From NCBI GenBank assembly GCA_905234755.1, contig CAJOIT010000008.1, forward strand, positions 1 through 64,000: a stretch of 64,000 bases of DNA, read 5' to 3'. The translations under genes and the position numbers were made by a program. Every line of letters starts with the position of its first letter. Position 1 is the stretch's first letter. This DNA is from an uncultured Bacteroidales bacterium (GTDB taxonomy: Bacteria > Bacteroidota > Bacteroidia > Bacteroidales > ML635J-15). The notes under the pieces were generated by a model. That model did no database searches. It worked only from the letters and a program-made list of their open reading frames with translations, and was not told the origin of the DNA. Of this stretch, positions 44,112 through 52,255 are shown piece by piece.

Positions 44112-47100
44112 CTATTGCTTGATAATCTTGTGTTTGTGTGTCATGTTGCCAGAACAAATGCTGATAATGTACATTCCGTTAGGAAAACCCTGCAATGTTA
44201 ACTCGTTCTGGCCGTATGAAAGTTTCCCTTGTGCAATATCCTTTCCGCAGATGTTACTTATAGTGTATTGGGCTTCGTTCCCGTAATATTCTACTATGAA
44301 GTTCCCATCTGATGGATTGGGGAATATTCTTGTCAAATCGTTGACTATATTGTCGTTCTCAACAAGTATTGTATTTACCTCAGCAGATTCTGATTCTCCA
44401 TGGCTGCATACGCTCGAAATCGTATAATAGTTGCCTTCGGGTATGATTGTCGACGATGTTACAAATGTAGTATCAGTTGTGTTTCCGATAAGTTGCCCCG
44501 ATTCGTATATGTTGTATGATATTGCGTTGGGAACTGGCGACCATACAATTGAATCGGTATAAGTTGTTATGTAGCAGATAGCATTTTCGGGAGCTTCGCA
44601 AGGTTCGTGAACAATTGTAAGGCAAATGATTGTGTCGGTGTAAAGGTTGGTGTTGCAGTCCGGACGAATCGAAAAGCAATGTTCCCCGTTTTCAAGCTCG
44701 GATATTTCGTATGTATTTTCCGAAATGCCAGATTCGATTAGGATTTCGTTGTTGTATATGCTTACTGGTTCTGTCGGGTATATCCTGTAGCCTGATATTT
44801 TTATGTCATCGATGCAAAGGAAATTCTTGTTGTGAGATAAGTTTCTTATAGCAACATGTTTGGCAGAGTCAGGGACGGAATATGTTTTGAGTGTCCAGTT
44901 GTCTGGGTCGGCAGAACCTCGTACTAAGCACGAATCAAGCCTTATCATGGTGTCCGCAGTCGCATAGTAAACTTCCATCGTTTCCCAGTAGTTTGATTGG
45001 TGGCTTCCTCGTGCATAAAATGAAAATTCGAAATCGCCTATGAAGTCGAGTTCCCTGCTGAAAATCCAGTCGTTCGTTGTCAATGCTGCGCTTCTTATGC
45101 TTGCAAGGAATTGTTTTCCCGAATGCGGGTGTATCAATGATCCGAGGTTTGATTCTTCCGAATAAACTTTTTCTGGACATAAGGCAATGAATGCCATTTT
45201 TTCACGATTGTTCATGAATGTATATCCCGAAATTGTTCCAGTTGGCGAATCGTCACCATCAATGTATGTCCAGCCTTCATTTCCTTCCGGATTTATTGTA
45301 AACGGAGGATAGATGTCGGTGTCATCAAAGTCATCGTATATTGTGAATCTTTTAATGGTTAAGTCGTTCCAAGTCAATCTGCAACTATCATTAGTGTATT
45401 GTGCGGTAAAGATGTCAGGCGCATAGCAATCTTGTCCGTTTTGTGATATTGAGAAAAATCTTTCTATTGTGGTGTCGTTGTATTCTATTGTTGCAGTAAA
45501 ATTGAACCTGTGTCCGTATGCAGTTCCGTTTGAGATGCTAATGTCAAAACTATTGTTTTCTGCTGTGCAGTTTGATGGCAATGGTGCATATAATGCAGAA
45601 TCCGTATGAATTTCAATGAGTTCATCATCGCATAAGATTCTCATTCTAATGCTGTCCGATTGGGTGTCGCCAAGATTCATTAGGCTTATTGTCATGTTTG
45701 TGCTTGTTCCCGCACTTATTGATTGCGGTGTAACTTCGCTTATTTCGATGTATGGTTTTCCCGATTCTATTACGGGAATGCTGTCGTATATTGTCGTGGT
45801 ATTGAATGCGGTGACGACAAGCAAAGCCTTTCCTTCGTGCAGGTTGTGACCTATGTTTGCGATGCCCCGTGAATTGGTAAATCCCTTGTAGTAGTTGCCG
45901 TCCTGCGATATGCAAACTAGTGCGTTTCTCACAGGCGTGCCATTTGTTGTTATGGTTGTGCTGTATGTGTTTCCACAGATTGCGAAATTAGCCGATGATT
46001 CTATTTTTTCTGGAGTTTGGGTGCGTAGTTGCAACGAAGCATCTCCGAAACTAGTCCATGTCTTTATGGTTTCGATGTCGCTATTTTGTGCCGATTCGCA
46101 AAGCATTAGGTAGAAGGCGTTGAGTACGATTGAGCCCCAACGGGTGCGTTGTTCGTTTGTGTTGATACCATTGCATGTTGAATCGTTGTCGTAGTTGTAG
46201 CCACCCGATAGAATGTCATAGAAGTAGTCCTGTCCGCGCATTGGCGGATTCCAAGGCTGGTTTATGCTCGACATGAGGGTTGCAACTGCCCCTCCAAATT
46301 TTGCTTTCAGCCATTTTTCAGCAAAACAATCCTCACTGTGGAATGCACCGTTTCGGCAGGCTACAGAAACAACGAACGGCAGTTTTTCACCATTACTGCT
46401 TGCTGATACACTTGAACCGCCATAACTTCCTGTCAGCCAATATGAACCACTACCGTGTCCGCAATAAGCAATGCTTGATGCCCCAACATTTATGCTAGAT
46501 GCCAAAGCATTCGACGAAACATTGGTTTCTGCATCATAGTGCTGAGAATGAATATTGTATGTGAAGTTTGACAGTTTATTGTTGTAGATTTTCATTATAT
46601 GTTCGTAGTCGAGTTCGTTGTCATCGCCGGGACCTTCGCTCGAACCAATTCCGATGAATTTATCGTACCAGTTGTTGTATTTGTTCGGATTTTTCTCGTA
46701 GTTGATGCTTTTTTGCACTTGTATGGCAAGTTCTTCTGCATTGGAACAAGAAAATCTACTGATAGCAATGTCAGGATAATTGTCATTGCCCGCTACGCAG
46801 CCAAGTGCTGGGTCGGTAGGGCAGTCGTAGCATGTTTCGGTGCCAAGTTCTTCCGATTGTATGTCGTTCCAGTCGCCGACAATCTGTACAAATAGCAAAT
46901 TTGGATTCTGGCTATAGGCCTGAGCAATTCTCGAACTGACATTCTCTGCAGAATCGCAATGTTGCAATATTACATTGAAGCCCATTTCGCGTTTCCACCT
47001 AATGTAAGGTTCAATAGCACTGTCATATCTTTCAGGCATGAGTACAAGTATGTCGCCGAAGTCGTAATTTGGTAGTTGTTGGGTTATTCGTTGTTTTTTT

Positions 47101-47648
47101 TGTACAATGTTTAGTGAAATTTTGTCGAATATCCGCAAAGTCTTTGTCACTGCATTGTATTGAAACGGAAATATCCTGATGTTTACTTTTTTCTCTGTAC
47201 GAAAGTTAAACGGTTCATCAACTATAATGTTTGTTTCCGGAAAAAAGCAATCTGTTATGGACCCTGTGTATGTTATGTATGGAATTGAATCAGGATTTTG
47301 GTGGCGATAAATTGTTCCTCGCGATGGAATTATTGGAAAATCTAGTTGTATGTCGTGGAACTCGGATTTGCTTGTGTCAATTGAAATTTTGTCGCCATTG
47401 TTGACGCTGATTGTTGTGCTGACAAACGGCAATTCCGGCCATCCTTTCTTTTCAAGGACGGTATTTTTATCGATGTCAATACTTGAGAAAGTTCCAGTTG
47501 CGGTTGTGGTTTGCTTGGTGCTGTATTTGTTGAGTTTAAAATCGATGCGAGTGCCATAGTTTTTATCCGAAAATGTGAATGCATAGTTTTGCGACATCGC
47601 CAGAGTTACGGCAAATGCACATATAATTAGCATCAGCAACTTTTTCAT
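44112..47648 (-). CDS. gingipain-like C25 peptidase with cleaved-adhesin domain and T9SS tail
   Basis: A 1178-residue exported cysteine peptidase. After a signal peptide and a propeptide of about 180 residues, the C25 domain has catalytic His398 in YCGHGSG and Cys431 in SVACRNGAF. An Ig-like domain follows (about 560-700), then a cleaved-adhesin domain (about 730-930, with DFDDTDIYPPF, GWTYIDGDDS and NDWIFSREL), a fibronectin-like segment, and a T9SS sorting domain (IFPNPSDGNFIVEYYG, GMYIISICSG). Domain order resembles gingipains. It should act at the cell surface on host or dietary protein. The -7 box is TAAATTTG at 47682-47689 on the minus strand. Confidence 0.92.
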   Translation of the reverse strand: MKKLLMLIICAFAVTLAMSQNYAFTFSDKNYGTRIDFKLNKYSTKQTTTATGTFSSIDIDKNTVLEKKGWPELPFVSTTISVNNGDKISIDTSKSEFHDIQLDFPIIPSRGTIYRHQNPDSIPYITYTGSITDCFFPETNIIVDEPFNFRTEKKVNIRIFPFQYNAVTKTLRIFDKISLNIVQKKQRITQQLPNYDFGDILVLMPERYDSAIEPYIRWKREMGFNVILQHCDSAENVSSRIAQAYSQNPNLLFVQIVGDWNDIQSEELGTETCYDCPTDPALGCVAGNDNYPDIAISRFSCSNAEELAIQVQKSINYEKNPNKYNNWYDKFIGIGSSEGPGDDNELDYEHIMKIYNNKLSNFTYNIHSQHYDAETNVSSNALASSINVGASSIAYCGHGSGSYWLTGSYGGSSVSASSNGEKLPFVVSVACRNGAFHSEDCFAEKWLKAKFGGAVATLMSSINQPWNPPMRGQDYFYDILSGGYNYDNDSTCNGINTNEQRTRWGSIVLNAFYLMLCESAQNSDIETIKTWTSFGDASLQLRTQTPEKIESSANFAICGNTYSTTITTNGTPVRNALVCISQDGNYYKGFTNSRGIANIGHNLHEGKALLVVTAFNTTTIYDSIPVIESGKPYIEISEVTPQSISAGTSTNMTISLMNLGDTQSDSIRMRILCDDELIEIHTDSALYAPLPSNCTAENNSFDISISNGTAYGHRFNFTATIEYNDTTIERFFSISQNGQDCYAPDIFTAQYTNDSCRLTWNDLTIKRFTIYDDFDDTDIYPPFTINPEGNEGWTYIDGDDSPTGTISGYTFMNNREKMAFIALCPEKVYSEESNLGSLIHPHSGKQFLASIRSAALTTNDWIFSRELDFIGDFEFSFYARGSHQSNYWETMEVYYATADTMIRLDSCLVRGSADPDNWTLKTYSVPDSAKHVAIRNLSHNKNFLCIDDIKISGYRIYPTEPVSIYNNEILIESGISENTYEISELENGEHCFSIRPDCNTNLYTDTIICLTIVHEPCEAPENAICYITTYTDSIVWSPVPNAISYNIYESGQLIGNTTDTTFVTSSTIIPEGNYYTISSVCSHGESESAEVNTILVENDNIVNDLTRIFPNPSDGNFIVEYYGNEAQYTISNICGKDIAQGKLSYGQNELTLQGFPNGMYIISICSGNMTHKHKIIKQ

Positions 47649-47681
47649 GTCAATTATCTACAGCAATCAATTTTGGAAACG

Positions 47682-47689
47682 CAAATTTA
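47682..47689 (-). promoter_or_regulatory. -7 box of the gingipain-like gene
   Basis: Minus-strand TAAATTTG, 33 nt upstream of the ATG at 47648. Confidence 0.45.
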
Positions 47690-47733
47690 TGAAAAAAATT
47701 GCACACTCAACCGAGCATTTGACTTCAATAAAT

Positions 47734-47766
47734 AAAAAATGGAAGTAGCCTAACTTCCATTTTTTA
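47734..47766 (-). terminator. terminator of the leucine-rich-repeat gene
   Basis: Perfect arms AAAAAATGGAAGT and ACTTCCATTTTTT with a six-base loop, downstream of the LRR gene stop on the minus strand and just upstream of the gingipain promoter. T-runs exist on both sides. Confidence 0.85.
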
Positions 47767-47789
47767 TCTGTTCTTTACATAATGTCATC

Positions 47790-47815
47790 AGATGCAGAAA
47801 CGAGTTCAGCATGAC
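47790..47815. repeat. degenerate copy of the palindromic core
   Basis: A 26-bp segment matches the AGATCCTGAAACAAG...-type core of the hairpin at 34784-34834 at about 22 of 26 positions, but the outer terminator arms are absent here and the inner arms are mutated. It appears to be a decayed copy of the family. Confidence 0.6.
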
Positions 47816-47829
47816 GATGACTGGTATTC

Positions 47830-49581
47830 TTATTTTTCCTTCAGTTTGCTGTGAAATTCAGGTTCCATTATCTTTTTGAAATGCGCTAGGCTACCTTTGG
47901 GAATGTATATGTACTTTAAGTTCATACATTCGCGTAGTGCTGTTACATAAATGCTATTGAGTGATTCCGGCAGAGTTATGTATTTTATTCCCGAATCGTA
48001 GAATGCTTGTTTCTTGATGTCGGTTACAGAATTGGGGATAACAAGGTTTTCCAAGCTAGCACATCCCATAAAAACTTCTATGTCAATTGTTTTTAATGAT
48101 TGGGGAATGTTTATTTTTTTTAGTTTTTGGCTGTACCTGAAAGCGCCAAGTTCCATTGTTTCAAGAGAGTTTGACATTACAACGGTTTCCAAATCTTTGC
48201 ATTCTGAAAATGCAAATTCTTCGATTTTTGTTACACTGTTAGGTATAGTAACCGATTTTAAGTTGTCTGCATAGTGAAATGCCCATTTGGCGATTGTTTT
48301 TATTCCATCAGGAATTGTGTATTCGGTAGCATAGTCGGCTGGGAAATATGCAAATAGGTAGTCGGAATGCACAGGTTCCGAAATGCCTGATTCATAAAAT
48401 GCTTGTATACCAATTTTCTCTACGGAGTTTGTCAGTTCGAGGTATGACAGCATTTTGCATTCAAAGAATGCTTTCTCCCCGATTTCTTTTACAGAGTTTG
48501 ATAAAGTTACATATCTTAGTTCTCCGCAGTTCATAAACGAGAAAGCAGGTACAATTTCAACATTGTCGCCAAAGTTTACTGATGTAAGAGACTGACATTG
48601 TTCGAATGCTGGATAGTCTTTATTCAGTGGATTGCAGTTGGTTGCATTGAAATTAATAACCGCTAACTTATTGTTTTTTATAAATGCGCTTGCACCGATT
48701 CCCTTTACTGATTCGGGAATCGTAATTGTAGAAAGTTCGCAGTTATAGAATGCAGAATCTTCGATTGTGGTTACTGAATTGGGGATTTCTATTTTATTAA
48801 TGCCGGTATTGGCAAAAGCGATTCTTGCTATGGTCTTTATTCCATTGGGGATGGTGGAATTTTTACATCCTCTAATGATTTTGTTTTCGTCGGTAAGGAT
48901 AATTGCATTGCAGTTATTGCGACTGTCAAAAGTCTTGTTTCCTTCTGCGACAGCTATATTTTCTACCTTATTGCAGTTTGCAAACGAGTTTGCATAAACT
49001 TTTTTTACTGATGCTGGAATTAAGATTGATGTCAAATCCTTGCAGTCGCAAAATGCATATTCAAGTATATATTCTGTGCCTTCGTTGATTTTGTATTCGG
49101 ACATGTTTGATGGGTAGTAAACAAGGTTTTTGCCGGTGTAAATCGGCTTTGTTATGGCAGTTCCCGTGAATGCATTTTCTCCGCATTGTTCAATTATTCC
49201 ACCAATCTTTATTGATTTCAGTCCGGAACAGTCCTTGAATGCTCCTGTCCTTATTGTTTTTACTGTTTTGGGAATAATTACAGATGTTAATGTGCTAATG
49301 CCAGAAAATGCTTCTTTGTTGATAGCTGTTATGGCAAAGTCGACATTTCTGTAATGTACAGTTTCTGGAATTTCAATTTTTTTGACATTTTCAGTATCTC
49401 CCTTTATGCCATTAACAATTACCGTATATGGGCTTTCTTTGGAGGTTATCGTATATTTGAGGTACTGACCGGTCTTGCATTTCATTGAGAAATTTGGATC
49501 GTTTGGTTTGTGGACTTCAGCCTGAGCAATTGCAAAAGCGCTGTAGGCAATAAGCATAAGTATGACTGCTAACTTTTTCAT
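47830..49581 (-). CDS. BspA-like leucine-rich repeat (LRR_5) exported protein
   Basis: A 583-residue protein with a signal peptide (about 19 residues) and about sixteen repeats of 22-24 residues of the LRR_5/BspA type, for example IPNSVTTIEDSAFYNCELSTI with conserved I-P-x-S-V and A-F-x-x-C. The repeat run spans about 85-570 and the protein ends soon after, without a recognisable T9SS sorting domain. Family members act in adhesion to host proteins or other bacteria. The -7 box is TAAATTTG at 49599-49606 on the minus strand. Cys residues recur in most repeats. Confidence 0.9.
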   Translation of the reverse strand: MKKLAVILMLIAYSAFAIAQAEVHKPNDPNFSMKCKTGQYLKYTITSKESPYTVIVNGIKGDTENVKKIEIPETVHYRNVDFAITAINKEAFSGISTLTSVIIPKTVKTIRTGAFKDCSGLKSIKIGGIIEQCGENAFTGTAITKPIYTGKNLVYYPSNMSEYKINEGTEYILEYAFCDCKDLTSILIPASVKKVYANSFANCNKVENIAVAEGNKTFDSRNNCNAIILTDENKIIRGCKNSTIPNGIKTIARIAFANTGINKIEIPNSVTTIEDSAFYNCELSTITIPESVKGIGASAFIKNNKLAVINFNATNCNPLNKDYPAFEQCQSLTSVNFGDNVEIVPAFSFMNCGELRYVTLSNSVKEIGEKAFFECKMLSYLELTNSVEKIGIQAFYESGISEPVHSDYLFAYFPADYATEYTIPDGIKTIAKWAFHYADNLKSVTIPNSVTKIEEFAFSECKDLETVVMSNSLETMELGAFRYSQKLKKINIPQSLKTIDIEVFMGCASLENLVIPNSVTDIKKQAFYDSGIKYITLPESLNSIYVTALRECMNLKYIYIPKGSLAHFKKIMEPEFHSKLKEK

Positions 49582-49598
49582 ATCGTGATAATTTTTTG

Positions 49599-49606
49599 CA
49601 AATTTA
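49599..49606 (-). promoter_or_regulatory. -7 box of the leucine-rich-repeat gene
   Basis: Minus-strand TAAATTTG, 17 nt upstream of the ATG at 49581, inside the 45-bp gap to rnhB. Confidence 0.45.
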
Positions 49607-49626
49607 AAATTTATTTCGTTTTGTAG

Positions 49627-50226
49627 CTACTGGAACAAACTTAATTGAGTGTCTGTAAGTCTATATGTAAGTCGGTGATATTTAGTTACTCCGTGTTCTT
49701 CAATCGCCTTTCGGTGCGATTTTGTCGGGTAGCCCTTGTTTTGTTCCCAGTGATATTCGGGAAATTCTTTGGCAATGTGGTACATAAATTCATCCCTGTA
49801 TGTTTTGGCTAGTATTGATGCAGCCGCAATTGACATATAGGTAGCATCGCCTTTTACTATGCATTTGTGAGGTATGTTTTCGTATGGAATGAATTTATTC
49901 CCGTCAATAAGAAGTAGTTGCGGTGTTACTTTCAATCCAGAGACAGCCTTGTGCATTGATAATATCGATGCTTTCAGGATGTTTATCTGGTCAATTTCGT
50001 TGTTGTCCATTGATGCCACGCAGAACGATATGGCATCGCGCTCAATTTCCAATCTCAGTTCATCGCGTTTCTTTTCCGAAAGTTGTTTGGAATCATTGAG
50101 CATATCGTTTTTGTAGTCAGGTGGTAGAATGACAGCTGCTGCATATACTGGTCCAGCCAGACAGCCTCGACCTGCTTCGTCGCAACCAGCCTCAATGGTA
50201 TTTTCCTTAAAAAATGGTTTTAGCAT
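49627..50226 (-). CDS. rnhB: ribonuclease HII
   Basis: A 199-residue RNase HII that removes ribonucleotides from DNA-RNA hybrids. The active-site start AGCDEAGRGCLAGP (Asp and Glu), the middle IDGNKF segment with the second catalytic Asp, and KGDATYMSIAAASILAKTYRD with the third are all present, followed by the YPTKSHRKAIEEHG tail. It is the last gene of a run with kdsB and a glycosyltransferase, six bases after the latter. Confidence 0.96.
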   Translation of the reverse strand: MLKPFFKENTIEAGCDEAGRGCLAGPVYAAAVILPPDYKNDMLNDSKQLSEKKRDELRLEIERDAISFCVASMDNNEIDQINILKASILSMHKAVSGLKVTPQLLLIDGNKFIPYENIPHKCIVKGDATYMSIAAASILAKTYRDEFMYHIAKEFPEYHWEQNKGYPTKSHRKAIEEHGVTKYHRLTYRLTDTQLSLFQ

Positions 50227-50232
50227 AATTAC

Positions 50233-51357
50233 CTATTTTATAGCATCTTCAATGCAATTCCAAAGTCGTTCTGCAGTTTGTTGCCATGAAAATTTTTCGC
50301 GTTGCAACTTGCCTTTTTCAATTAGCGATTTCCTTAACTCATCATTTGTGCAAATAAGGTGCATATTTTCGGCAACTTTTTCGTAGTCTGTCGAAGAGCA
50401 TAATAGTGCAGCTTCGCCTACTACTTCAGGCAACGATGTGGAGTTTCCGCTGATTATTGCAGTTTCGGCATACATGGCTTCCAATAATGGAATTCCAAAC
50501 CCTTCGAAATGAGGAATGTATGTCAGACATTCTGATGCGGCCATAACTTTGCACAATTCATCGTTTTCTAGTCGCCCTGTGAAAATAACACTGTCCTTGT
50601 GTTTCATCTGGGAATATACATTCTCTATCGCTTCGGTCTTGTGCAGGGAACCGCCTACAATTACAAGGTTTATGTCGCAGTCGTATTTCTCCTTGAAAAT
50701 CTCGAAAGAATGCAGTAGTCCGTCAACATTTTTGCGTGGACTTAAAGCACCAACAAAGACAAAATATTTCTTTCCGTTGCTGTATTTGTTTCTGATTTCC
50801 AACTTCTCGCTTTCTTGTATTGGCTTGTATTTTTCGTTTGAGCCATTATAGCAGACAGTAATTTTATCTTTCTCAATACCGTATGTGTTGCAGATGTCGT
50901 TCTTCGAGAATTCGGAAACTGTACCGATGTGGGTAGCCTTTTTTGCAAACTTTACGAAATATTTATTGTAGTACCAGCTTGTAAGCCGTGGCAGTTGTTG
51001 GGGATTATGTACAAAATTTATGTCGTGGATAACATCTATTTGTGGGATATTGGTGCGTAGCGAGATGTAGCCGTCTGTTGAAACGAAAATATCTGCTCCG
51101 ATTTTTTTCAATAGTTTCGGAATCCTGTATTCAAACCAAAGTATCCAGAGAAACGGATGTCGGGTAGGGGGAGTGAGAACTATTGGCGTGACATTGTCAG
51201 AAAAGACGAACTCCTTGTCGAACTCCCTGTCGAATATGAAAAAGAACTGATGTTCGGGGTGTTGCGTAGTAATGCGCTTTAAGGTTTCGTATGTAAACCA
51301 ACCGATTCCTTCAAGTTTTCCTTTTATGAGCAGTCTGGTATTGACAGCAATTTTCAT
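50233..51357 (-). CDS. GT4-family glycosyltransferase
   Basis: A 374-residue retaining glycosyltransferase of family GT4. The C-terminal domain has FVGALSPRKNVDGLL near 200, VGGSLHKTE, and the EX7E-type HFEGFGIPLLEAMYAE segment. The N-terminal domain carries KGKLEGIGWFTYETLKRI and IDVIHDINFVHNP. It probably adds a sugar to lipopolysaccharide or another glycan. It sits between kdsB (two bases) and rnhB (six bases), which supports an envelope role. The acceptor is unknown. Confidence 0.92.
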   Translation of the reverse strand: MKIAVNTRLLIKGKLEGIGWFTYETLKRITTQHPEHQFFFIFDREFDKEFVFSDNVTPIVLTPPTRHPFLWILWFEYRIPKLLKKIGADIFVSTDGYISLRTNIPQIDVIHDINFVHNPQQLPRLTSWYYNKYFVKFAKKATHIGTVSEFSKNDICNTYGIEKDKITVCYNGSNEKYKPIQESEKLEIRNKYSNGKKYFVFVGALSPRKNVDGLLHSFEIFKEKYDCDINLVIVGGSLHKTEAIENVYSQMKHKDSVIFTGRLENDELCKVMAASECLTYIPHFEGFGIPLLEAMYAETAIISGNSTSLPEVVGEAALLCSSTDYEKVAENMHLICTNDELRKSLIEKGKLQREKFSWQQTAERLWNCIEDAIK

Positions 51358-51359
51358 TT

Positions 51360-52109
51360 CTACAATAATCCTACTTCCTTGATTCTTTCCAAGTCTTTGG
51401 GCGTGTCTATGCTGATGCTTTCGTGTTCAGTAAATGCGACTTTTATCTTGTATCCATTTTCAATCCATCGCAATTGTTCCAGGCTTTCAGCTATTTCCAA
51501 AGGAGTCTGAGCCAATTTTGTGATTTCGAGAAGCACATCTTTCTTGTAGCCGTATAATCCTATATGCTTGTAATACAGATGTTTGGTTATCCATGTTGAT
51601 TCCTTGTGGCCACGCAGATATGGTATTGGTGAACGGCTGAAGTATATTGCTTCATTGTTGGTGCTAATAACGACTTTTGGCTTGTTGGGATTGAAAATAT
51701 CCTCTTTGTTGTTTATTGGTTTTACAAGAGTAGCTATTTCAGTGCGCTTTTTCTTGAAACATTTCTTTATGTCTTCAAGTTGTTCAGTCTTAATGAACGG
51801 TTCGTCGCCTTGAATGTTTACGACTACATCAAATTCTTTCCCTTCGATTTCTTCAATCTTTATTATTGCTTCGGCGCATCTGTCGGTTCCGCTCTTATGC
51901 TTCTTTGATGTCATTACATATTTGCCTCCGAAACTTTCGATTTCCTTGGCAATGCGTTCGTCATCTGTTGCAACATAAACGGTGTCAAAGACTTTTGACG
52001 CTTGAGTGTAAACATTGTGAACCATTGATTTGCCGTTGATGTTTATTAGAGGTTTGCCGGGAAACCTTGTTGATGCGTACCTTGCCGGTATGATTGCTGC
52101 AATATTCAT
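51360..52109 (-). CDS. kdsB: CMP-KDO synthetase (3-deoxy-manno-octulosonate cytidylyltransferase)
   Basis: A 249-residue cytidylyltransferase that activates KDO for lipid A. The nucleotide-binding IPARYASTRFPGKPL is at about 6-20, followed by VATDDERIAKEIESFGGK, NIQGDEPFI and the YKHIGLYGYKK segment. I use the ATG at 52109, which gives the canonical start; an in-frame upstream Met adds nine residues without match. The -7 box TATCTTTG is at 52134-52141. It heads the kdsB-glycosyltransferase-rnhB run. Confidence 0.96.
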   Translation of the reverse strand: MNIAAIIPARYASTRFPGKPLININGKSMVHNVYTQASKVFDTVYVATDDERIAKEIESFGGKYVMTSKKHKSGTDRCAEAIIKIEEIEGKEFDVVVNIQGDEPFIKTEQLEDIKKCFKKKRTEIATLVKPINNKEDIFNPNKPKVVISTNNEAIYFSRSPIPYLRGHKESTWITKHLYYKHIGLYGYKKDVLLEITKLAQTPLEIAESLEQLRWIENGYKIKVAFTEHESISIDTPKDLERIKEVGLL

Positions 52110-52133
52110 TTGAATAACCAATTTTCCTTTTTG

Positions 52134-52141
52134 CAAAGATA
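52134..52141 (-). promoter_or_regulatory. kdsB -7 box
   Basis: Minus-strand TATCTTTG, 24 nt upstream of the kdsB ATG. This placement also argues against the upstream in-frame Met at 52136, which it overlaps. Confidence 0.5.
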
Positions 52142-52206
52142 GTTTTTAAGAATGTAAGTATGTCAAAATATTTGATGATTTACCAATAGTTAGTTGTGCA
52201 TAAGTC

Positions 52207-52241
52207 AAAAAAATAGGCTGACCTTGGCCAGCCTATTTTTT
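52207..52241 (-). terminator. terminator of the C10 peptidase gene
   Basis: Arms AAAAATAGGCTG and CAGCCTATTTTT enclose a short loop that starts ACCTTGG. It lies 14 bp past the peptidase stop codon and before the kdsB promoter. T-runs on both sides. Confidence 0.85.
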
Positions 52242-52255
52242 GTGAGTATGAATTA

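Noticed and set aside
47830..49581. T9SS cargo status for the leucine-rich repeat protein
   Set aside because: The C-terminus ends just after the last repeat with a Lys-rich tail; no sorting-domain strands or glycine-tyrosine motif are visible.
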